64,000 nucleotides of DNA. Source: Steinernema hermaphroditum. Lineage: Eukaryota; Nematoda; Chromadorea; Rhabditida; Steinernematidae. Where the stretch lies: NCBI GenBank assembly GCA_030435675.1, contig CM059621.1:10974001-11038000 (forward strand). The letters are read 5' to 3'. Positions 57,155-64,000 of the stretch are shown piece by piece (position 1 is the first letter of the stretch; each line of letters opens with the position of its first letter). A program made the position numbers and the translations under genes. A model generated the notes under the pieces. That model saw only the letters and a program-made list of their open reading frames with translations, ran no database searches and was not told where the DNA came from.

Positions 57155-59687
57155 TTAGATAACATTTAATGTGATTAGCATCGAGTTTGACCTTTGTTGA
57201 TGAATTTCACCGCCAACCAAGGAAATGTGGGAAATTGGTAAGGAGACATTTTTTTGCAGAGTTCGCCTGCTTGTCATCACGGTAAGTGGATGCTCACCTT
57301 TCGTCGCAAAAGTCTTTGGATGAGCGGAAGGTGTCAACTTCGCCGTGAAGATATCGTGCTCTTCGCTGTCATTCGTGCGACAGCATAAAAATCTCCCGAG
57401 TGGATCCCGTGGAGCCTTCAGGCAATCAGCATTCGGTGGACACTTGCTGATGGCTCTCGGAATGCACTGCTGTGGGAAGGAAGTGTTCGTGTATACCACT
57501 GGCTCTCGTTCGTCAGGACATTCGAGGAAACTGCGCATCATCGGTCGAGTTCGATTTCGCTGCAGTCGCTTTCTCGTAGACTTGTCAATCTTTTGCTGTA
57601 TGTGCACAAGGCGTATAGATTTGCCCGTCTTTTCGATTGCCACTGGGATAACGGTTTCGGAAACTGAAGTTGGTAGCTTGTCAATAACAGAGAATTTGTA
57701 GGACGAACTGGTCGGTTTGTTGGAGCAACAGAAGCCGGCTGTGGGATTGGAGGGATGATTTTGACAGGAATAGCCGAAGCTGAAAGCAATAGCCACGTCA
57801 AAAAGAAGAGTCAAGTAGTGCAATTTAAAAAATTGTGAATTTGGAGCACTATGGTCAGATTTGTTTCGAAGGCCTTTGAAACTGTGCATTTAACGGTTGG
57901 CGAAATAGTTGGGTCTCTAAGCAAAGAGCGGCCAAAAGTTGGTGTCCGGGCCTAGCAATTTAGGAATATGCCAAGATATTTGAGGTTGCGGCCGAACGAA
58001 GCGAGCCACGCATTATTTAAGAGGATTGCGCGCTATGTTCTGTGCACTCTTGGTCTTACTCGCGTGGCTATTGTCCGAGCACCAACTCTTGGCCTCTCAG
58101 TTTTGGCCGCCCAAAGATACTTTTTTGTTAATAGAGCCAAAAGTTTTCTCGCTTTTGTTATATGGGAATTTTCTCTAACTGGTATTGGCTGTTCTGTTGT
58201 GTAGCCATGAGGAGTCTAACCTGCAGGTGTTGAGTTCCTTTGTGCACTTTTGCGTCGAGTTTGACGTCGCGTTCAGTTGAGGCGTGGTTCCTCTGGGGCA
58301 GTCTCCTGGAAGGCGTTTTCTGAAGGGGAACAACATTGAGTGCTTCTGTTACCGTCGACTGTATCAAGACAACAGAATCCCCACTGCGAGCCGGGAATGG
58401 AACCGGCACACGTGTATCCGAAGGGGCACTCAGAGCGGAGATTAGCCGAAGGGTGGCACTTGATGGTGTGGTCGGTAAGGGGATGGAGGTACGGGGGTCG
58501 TTCTCCAGGACAGACGCCTGAGATGGAGAGCCTTACGTGTTTTCGCCGGCACTCGGAACCTTTCTCCTTGGAGCAACAGAAGGAGACGTCGCTGTCGTCG
58601 GGCGAGGAGCATACGAAGTCGGCGGGGCACTCGTCGCGGACGGAGTTAGGGCGACAGCGCTTTGGACGCCCCGTGAGGATGTTCATGTAGGTGCGGAATC
58701 CTCTCGGACATGCTCCTGATTAGATGCGTACATGAGTTGTTTGGGCTTTTAGGAAGGCACGCGTGAACAAACAAAGTAAAGCGGGATTGTGGTCAAACAT
58801 TGACGTTGAGTAGAGAGGAAGAATGCGATATTGTGCGGGAAAGCGATTAGGGATGCTCGAATACCTTCTCGTTTGTAGCCACAGCAGATGTGTCGCCGGA
58901 AGAGTTTGTCGTAACGGCATTTGTAGGGCGGTGGACAAAGTCCGCTTTCCCCACAAAGCACGGGATGGTTCAGTTCGCTGGACAGATGGAGCGGTGACTC
59001 TCCCTTCTGACATGCTGAAATGGATTCAAACGGAGATTCAACAATTCCACTGAAATCTGACAAGCCGTTGATTTCTGCGTGGAGAAGGCGAACATGAGAT
59101 TAGAGGGTGTGTTTGTGGATTTTAATTATCAAATTGGATTAACGGATAGTATAAACGAGAAAAAAAAGTGTGTACCTGTAGCCTCACACCTCCTCTTACA
59201 CTCCGCTTTCGAAGCGAATCTGTTTCCGTTGAGTCCCTTGCATTCCACCACGGTGAAGGGTTTGCACTGCAGAGAAGTGACGTCAAAGTAGAACATCTTC
59301 AAGGGGCTCCGGCCACAGTCACCATATCCGGGCTGAGGGGCAAGAGAGCAGACCGCTACTGAAAGGAAGGACTTGATCTTTTTCGCCTTCGAGTTTACTT
59401 CTGTTGGGGCAACAGTAATTGATCTGGACGCCGAAATGGGTCAGTCCCTCGATAGGAGTGCATGCGAAGTCGAGTTGGCAGTCGGAGTCCTTCTTGCACC
59501 ACACGACGTTTCCCCCTCGCGTCTTCTGTGGGTCTCCGTTGTTGGGACATACTTCTGAAAAGGGTGCCTTCATGGGGGAAAGGACTATGGGGGGAAAGAG
59601 ACCCTGGCTGACGATACCGTATCTTGAGGAAAGAGCGGGATCGAAGACTGCGAGAAGGACGAACGCGAAGTGGACCGGAGATGCCAT
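57155..59687 (-). CDS. Secreted multidomain protein: Kunitz domain plus repeated Cys-rich (lustrin-like) domains
   Basis: Exons (minus order): 59687-59399, 59358-59176, 59074-58865, 58715-58353, 58305-58221, 57779-57155. Introns are 40, 101, 149, 47 and 441 bp; phases agree, giving 584 residues. The start MASPVHFAFVLLAVFDPALS is a signal peptide, two bases after a TTTCAG acceptor. A Cys-rich module (VCPNNGD...WCKKDSDC...NYCCPN) is followed by a Kunitz domain with all six Cys (VCSLAPQPGYGDC, LQC, VEC, AEC, RRC). Then come repeated Cys modules ending in CC (ICCGYK, SFCCSK, GFCCLD, GFCCSN, FLCCRT). The family is typical of nematode extracellular matrix or protease-inhibitor proteins. The 3' end is doubtful: a good donor at 57297 (AAAG/GTGAGC) lacks a clear acceptor before the satellite, and the present stop at 57155 is only 86 bases from the array. 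In exon 1 a 63-base in-frame intron (GTATCG...TTTTCAG) is possible. Confidence 0.85.
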
Positions 59688-60636
59688 GACTGAAACGAGG
59701 AGATGTCGTACTTTGACATGGCCGAAACGAGGTCGACTTGTAATTGCTACCATCGAAAGTGAGTGGACTGAGTGGGGCGACAACGAGGATTTGCTCTCAC
59801 GCACTCGAAGAAGACAAACAGTTTGAGGGCCAAAAAAGTCGCTGAAAAGCGGCTTCACACGAGGAAGTGCCGCGATCGCTTTCGCACCTTTTAGGGCCTT
59901 TGAGAACGTTAGAGATCGAAGCGACCAAAGGTCACAGAAAGCGCAAGAAATGAGCAACTGGAAAAAAGAAGCCAACGTCTAAGTATCTCAGAGGGACCCA
60001 TTCGAAGGCCTATTTCGACCCATTTGAAGACGGCCTACTTCGCTGTGTTTCAATTCGCGCGGTGTTGTGGCGGAACCCGATGACGCGCTCGAATACGTTT
60101 TAAGTAAATATGCAAACAGAAATTTGTGTGAATCGGTTTCGACATCGATTCTAAGAGGACCCACGACAATGACCCGTGTGCACTCTCGAGAACAGAGACT
60201 TTACACTGCGGACACGTCTGATCCCGCTTTTTGAGCGCTCGCTTGAGATAAGAAAAAAAAAACACCACCTCAAGGGCTCTGGTAATAATGAGGTTATCTT
60301 CTCGTATCAACGACTGCCTTGCGAGATGTCTCAACTGGAAAAAGGAAACCAACGTCTAAGTATGTCTCATATATGCATAGTAACTAATCTCTAACTCAAA
60401 CTCACTCAGCATACCATAACCAGAAAAGTATTCGGAACTATGTTTGATAGCGGTGTGAGATACATATTTTCATACATATGAAAAGTTCAAATAGTGCAAG
60501 ATTTGTTAAGAATTCATGCCGAGCTATGTCTACTTTTTACATGCGTTTTCACATGGTCAAGCCCTATCTTTCCGAGAATCTCCGTTTATCTCTGAACATC
60601 TCGGCCATCTTCTGCTCCTCCGAACTCACTCTTCCG
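59688..60636. other. Intergenic between the Kunitz gene and the FkbM-like gene (divergent promoters)
   Basis: 949 bases separating two divergently transcribed genes. A direct repeat of about 33 bases, CAACTGGAAAAAnGAA then CCAACGTCTAAGTAT, occurs near 59954 and 60332. Otherwise AT-rich with no gene. An in-frame ATG at 60478 upstream of the FkbM-like start exists, but the peptide before 60637 looks non-coding. Confidence 0.55.
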
Positions 60637-61716
60637 ATGGCGCACTCCTCCGACTATCGGCTTCTGCTCTTCGTCTTCGCCGCGGCCTTTCTGCTCCTCC
60701 AGTACTTCTTCTGGATCCACCCGACCAAGATCCGCAACGTGACAGTCAAGAACTCAGCCTTCATCGACAACGCAAAGGGATTCTTCGACTACAGCGCCGA
60801 GAACGACTCGAGGAGATCACCTAATGACTGGGAGAACGCCCGGAGGAGACTGGACGAGTACAAGAGAGGCGTCGCGGCGAAGCCCTCGATGAAGGAGTTC
60901 GTGCGACTTCTGAAGAAACAGACGGAATGTTCGGACCTTGTGCAGTTCGGCGACGACTACGGACGACATTTCATCTGCAGTCCGAGCGTCATCGTTAGGA
61001 AGCCAAGATGTGTGGTAAGGGGAGTTGAGCGAAGAAAGATCTACTCGGCTACTTCTTCAGATCTATTCGATTGGAGTCAGTGGGGAAATTCCGTTCGAGA
61101 GCGCATTCCAGAAGTACGCTAACAACAAATGCCAAGTCGTCCTCATAGATAAGGTCTGCGTTACTTTTCTTTTCACGTCCAATTACTTTAGACGAATGTG
61201 GACTGTTCGCCTTTTAACAAGTACTAGCTATGAACTATACTAGGAAAACCTCTCTCTAAGCAGGCCATTCAGCATAAATCGAAACAAGACTTCTCGTCCC
61301 TCAACGGACACTTCATGCATCTTGAATCCGTCGGAACCCACCAGAAGGACGTTTCGAAGTGGAAAATCCCCTTCTCGGAGACGCTCCGCCAGAACAATCA
61401 CTTCTCCGTTTCCATCCTCAAGTTGAACATCAGCGAAGCCTCCGAGGGCCTCGGGCATGAGATCGAGATCCTCGAGTCCACCCTCCTCGATTTCGATGTG
61501 CTCCACGTGGTAATGACCCTCAACACGGCCCCCGTCTACATGGCCGGTGTCCTGCACACCTTCGAGAACATGGGCTACGCGCTCTACGCCTTCGAGGCCG
61601 ACTCGAAGAAGAACAACACACTGATCACGTCTCACTTCATGATTCGCGATTTGAGACTTCACGGGTTCTCCAAGTTTGCTGGAAAGTACTACACCCCCAA
61701 TGAGTCACTTGAATAA
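60637..61716 (+). CDS. FkbM-type methyltransferase-like protein, membrane anchored
   Basis: Predicted type II membrane protein. The start MAHSSDYRLLLFVFAAAFLL begins a signal anchor (about residues 8-28), followed by a lumenal stem. The catalytic-like domain has the FkbM opening IYSIGVSGEIPFESAFQKY, a CQVVLIDK beta-strand, and a C-terminal half with EIEILESTLLDFDVLHVVMT and HTFENMGYALYAFEADSK. Exons 60637-61014, 61061-61153 and 61261-61716 give 308 residues. The usual acidic ILKIDIEG motif reads ILKLNISEASEG, so catalysis may be altered. The second intron is uncertain: a 29-base segment inside it (61192-61220) reads TNVDCSPFN, family-like, but cannot be spliced in frame with a canonical donor. 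FkbM proteins methylate oxygen on diverse substrates; the substrate here is unknown. Confidence 0.82.
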
Positions 61717-61717
61717 A
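61712..61717 (+). terminator. AATAAA overlapping the stop codon of the FkbM-like gene
   Basis: GAATAAAC: the stop codon TAA lies inside an AATAAA. Too close to the stop to be certain it is used, but no other hexamer occurs before the next gene, which starts 183 bases on. Confidence 0.3.
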
Positions 61718-61899
61718 CAAACTTTGCCTCCACTTGCCTCCACAGAGCGCTAAACCACAGGAGTTATTCTCAAGACAGTGGAATCTAAGAACTCAAATTA
61801 GCCAAATTCTTCGCTCCAAACACATAATTAGGTCATCAGATAAGGGGCTTCGATGCGATCTACGCTTATCCACAACACTCCACAGACGTTCCAGGCACG

Positions 61900-62915
61900 A
61901 TGGTGGTGACCATCGGCGTGAAACCCTTCATTCTGGTCGGAGGGCTCATCGTTTTCCTCTACCTCCTCTTCCGATGGGCCTTTGAGCCGACGACACCCCA
62001 GTGGCAGGCGTGTCCCATCGTCCAGCCCGACTCGGACGCCTTTTTCGCGAAGCAGGAGAATCTCTTCAACACTCAATGTGCCAATAAGAACAAGAAACCG
62101 CTCAACTGGACCCAGTTCGCCAAGAGAGTCCTCCGGACGAAGGAGCTCTGGAAGGGCGCCAGAAACATTCGGAAGAAGGACAACGAGGGTTTCGGCGACT
62201 TTAATGCCGATTTCAAACGTCTTCTTCCGAGGATCTTTGAAACCTCTCAGAGGAATGTCATACGGTAGGTCCTCTTCGATGGAGGAGCGACTGGAGTTTC
62301 CAGGATAATCGAGCTCGGGTCCTTCAAAGGTCGGTCGACGATCGAGATGGCGAGGCAGTGCCAGGAGCTGGCAAGGGAGAGCGACAAGGAGTGCCAGATT
62401 CTCGCTGTGGACACGTGGCTCGCCTCGCCCGAACACTACGAGGCCGAGAGGGACGACATCAGCAAGTGAGTCCTCATGCCTACTCGCACTCCTCCAGGCG
62501 CATTCCAGCCTCTACGAGATCTTCTTGTCCAACATAAGACACGAGGATCTCACCCAGGTCGTCTTCCCCTTCCGACTGACGTCGACGGCCGCCGCCCACG
62601 TCCTCCACTGCTACCATATCAACGCCGACGTCGTCTTTGTCGACAGTAATCATGAGTACGATACCGTGATCAGCGAGCTACTCATGTATTACCCGCTCCT
62701 GCGTCCTCACGGGCTCTTCATAGGCGACGACTTCCACATTAAGACGTGGCCGGGTACGGAATCTTCGAAGACCTCTTCGATGGATTGCTTTAGGGGTGGT
62801 GCAAGCAGTCGAAGAGTTCGCTCAGAAGACGAGTCGCCCCTACGAGGTCGTCAGGAACACGTGGTCGCTCTTCAAGGGAGACGAGCCCGAGAACTATTTT
62901 TGGGACAAACAATGA
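61900..62915 (+). CDS. Membrane-anchored class I SAM-dependent methyltransferase
   Basis: 297 residues in four exons (61900-62264, 62304-62465, 62509-62753, 62794-62915; introns 39-43 bp). The N-terminus has a signal anchor ([18 protein letters not shown]), then a stem with a Cys pair region, then a Rossmann methyltransferase domain: SAM-binding motif [24 protein letters not shown] after it, and [20 protein letters not shown] with [14 protein letters not shown], matching the Methyltransf_24 type. The topology, with the enzyme on the lumenal side, equals that of the gene just upstream (183 bp away, same strand), so the pair could be co-regulated or share an operon. A CTCCACAG acceptor precedes the start. 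The third intron end (acceptor at 62508) was chosen because it keeps frame and normal intron size. Substrate unknown. Confidence 0.88.
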
Positions 62916-62922
62916 CAAGCAG

Positions 62923-62928
62923 AATAAA
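62923..62928 (+). terminator. Polyadenylation signal AATAAA of the class I methyltransferase gene
   Basis: AATAAA eight bases after the stop codon, in the 238-base gap before the convergent GT92 gene. Confidence 0.5.
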
Positions 62929-63133
62929 CCGTTTAACTTGGAGTGCTTTTTTTGCCTTTCCTGGGATCGGGAATTCGCAGAATGGGATAAAGGGTCGATA
63001 GAGCTAGTCATATACACTGACCACCATAGCGTGGCAGGCGACTCTTCGCGAAGTAAGAGAATCGCTTCAACACCGGCATTCTTTTCCATTGACGCTGTTC
63101 AATATGGCCATAGCAACCAGTACACGGCGGGTC

Positions 63134-63139
63134 TTTATT
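63134..63139 (-). terminator. Polyadenylation signal of the GT92 gene (minus strand AATAAA)
   Basis: TTTATT on the plus strand lies 15 bases beyond the GT92 stop codon, reading AATAAA on the gene's strand. Confidence 0.5.
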
Positions 63140-63153
63140 AATTTTACAATGGC

Positions 63154-64000
63154 TCAGAAGCAACCGTCCCATCTCATTTCAAAGAAAATTCTCTCTGGGT
63201 AGCTGATAACAATATCCTCCTTCAGCTTGAACTGGGCAAACTTCAGCTGCATCTGGTGGCACCGGATGCCGTAGTCCACCACTGGACGGGGACACACCAG
63301 GTGATTGGGGCAGATTCCCCACTCTGGATGGTCGAGCGTGCGCGAGAGGTTCTGATAACAGCTGATGTAGGAGTTTGTGTAGACGAGTTCGGATGGAAGG
63401 TTCACGTAGGTCTATGCAAGCGATGATAGACGTGTGCCCTCAGCAATGGACCTACCGGGTAGAGACCGCTCCGTTCGATGAAGCTGGTGAAGTTCTCCGC
63501 CAATTCCGTTGTGTTTAGTGAAGGAAACAGTTCGTTGACCTGTGATGTCAGGGTGAGTGGTTACAGTATCGGCCCTGATGCGCACCTCTTCGCCGTCGCA
63601 GGTCCTCTTCCCCTCCTCCCTGAAGTGCAAGAACATCGAGTGCTCCGTAGTGAGGAGTATCTCCTGGTATCCCCCGGCGCCCCACCACATCCTGTGGATG
63701 CCGATGCTGTCCACACGAGGTCCGCCCACGACGACGACCTTCGTCTCCCCAAACTTGTCCGTCGAGTGCGTCGAATTCAGAAAGTCGCCCATGTCGAAGA
63801 AGGACGCCTGTTTTGCTGCAAAGAGGAGGGTCGGGTGGGTGTCGAACTAAAACGAACGGAGGAAGTTCTGCACGTGCATCCGCTGGAAGCGGAAGGCGGC
63901 AGCGTTAGGGTACTCCGTCAGGAGGATGGACAGCTCCTCGAAAAGGGTAGAGGCGTTGTGCGGCACGAGCAGTTCGTCCCAGTCGCCGAAAATGATGAAG
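63154..64000 (-). CDS. Glycosyltransferase family 92 protein, 5' part outside the window
   Basis: Exons (minus order): >64000-63858, 63815-63586, 63539-63456, 63411-63154, with introns of 42, 46 and 44 bp. They give 237 C-terminal residues plus stop. The GT92 (DUF23) catalytic core is visible: FGDWDELLVPH with the family's acidic motif, TEYPNAAAFRFQRM, then SIGIHRMWWGAGGYQEILLT and a C-terminal Cys-containing region (GICPNHLVC, YGIRCHQM). GT92 enzymes are Golgi type II membrane proteins; the characterised C. elegans member adds galactose to core fucose of N-glycans. The N-terminal anchor is beyond the window. It converges on the methyltransferase gene 238 bases away. Confidence 0.9.

Overview
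This 64 kb window is nuclear DNA from a nematode. Three signs point that way. Almost every intron I could define is 40-49 bp with GT...TTTCAG-type ends. Many start codons sit 0-30 bases downstream of a lone TTTCAG-like acceptor, as expected for spliced-leader trans-splicing. The gene set includes a cuticle collagen, a GnRH/AKH-type GPCR, a GT92 glycosyltransferase and FkbM-type methyltransferases. Moderate to high GC and very short introns suggest a rhabditid-like worm, but I cannot name the species. No bacterial operons, CRISPR arrays or phage genes are present.

Layout. 0-12.7 kb is dense: the 3' two thirds of succinate dehydrogenase flavoprotein (+), a Pin1-type prolyl isomerase with an acidic N-terminal extension (+), a 10-exon Na+/H+ exchanger (-), an unrecognised secreted Thr/Pro-rich protein (-), a tRNA-Ser(CGA) (-) and an 8-exon SLC49/FLVCR-like transporter (+). 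12.7-21 kb is sparse and holds a fold-back repeat and a GnRH/AKH-like receptor (+). 21-30 kb holds a beta-catenin (+), with a DNA transposon in its longest intron, and ATP-citrate lyase (-) in convergent orientation.

30-44 kb holds a nicotinic-receptor-like pseudogene (-) cut in its fourth membrane segment by a 1.28 kb mariner, a cuticle collagen (+), a tRNA-Ser(TGA) (-) and a canonical actin (-), followed by 4.5 kb without a recognisable gene but with a cluster of palindromic TTCCYGGAA sites. 44.0-57.1 kb is a satellite array of about 218 copies of a 52 bp unit, broken by two related unique islands and by a triplicated 350 bp higher-order repeat. 57-64 kb holds a secreted Kunitz plus cysteine-rich-repeat protein (-) ending at the satellite edge, two tandem membrane-anchored methyltransferase-like genes (+) and a GT92 glycosyltransferase (-, cut by the window end).

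Functional links. SDHA, ATP-citrate lyase and the transporters are housekeeping genes with no operon-like logic. The last three genes may form a small glycan-modification neighbourhood (lumenal methyltransferases beside a glycosyltransferase). The most notable observations are the intact four-step GSK3/CK1 phospho-register in the beta-catenin N-terminus, the mariner insertion with a clean TA duplication inside a receptor codon, the phased 52 bp satellite with its islands, and the palindrome cluster upstream of actin. Exon structures were built by hand from frame continuity and family conservation and were not confirmed with transcripts.
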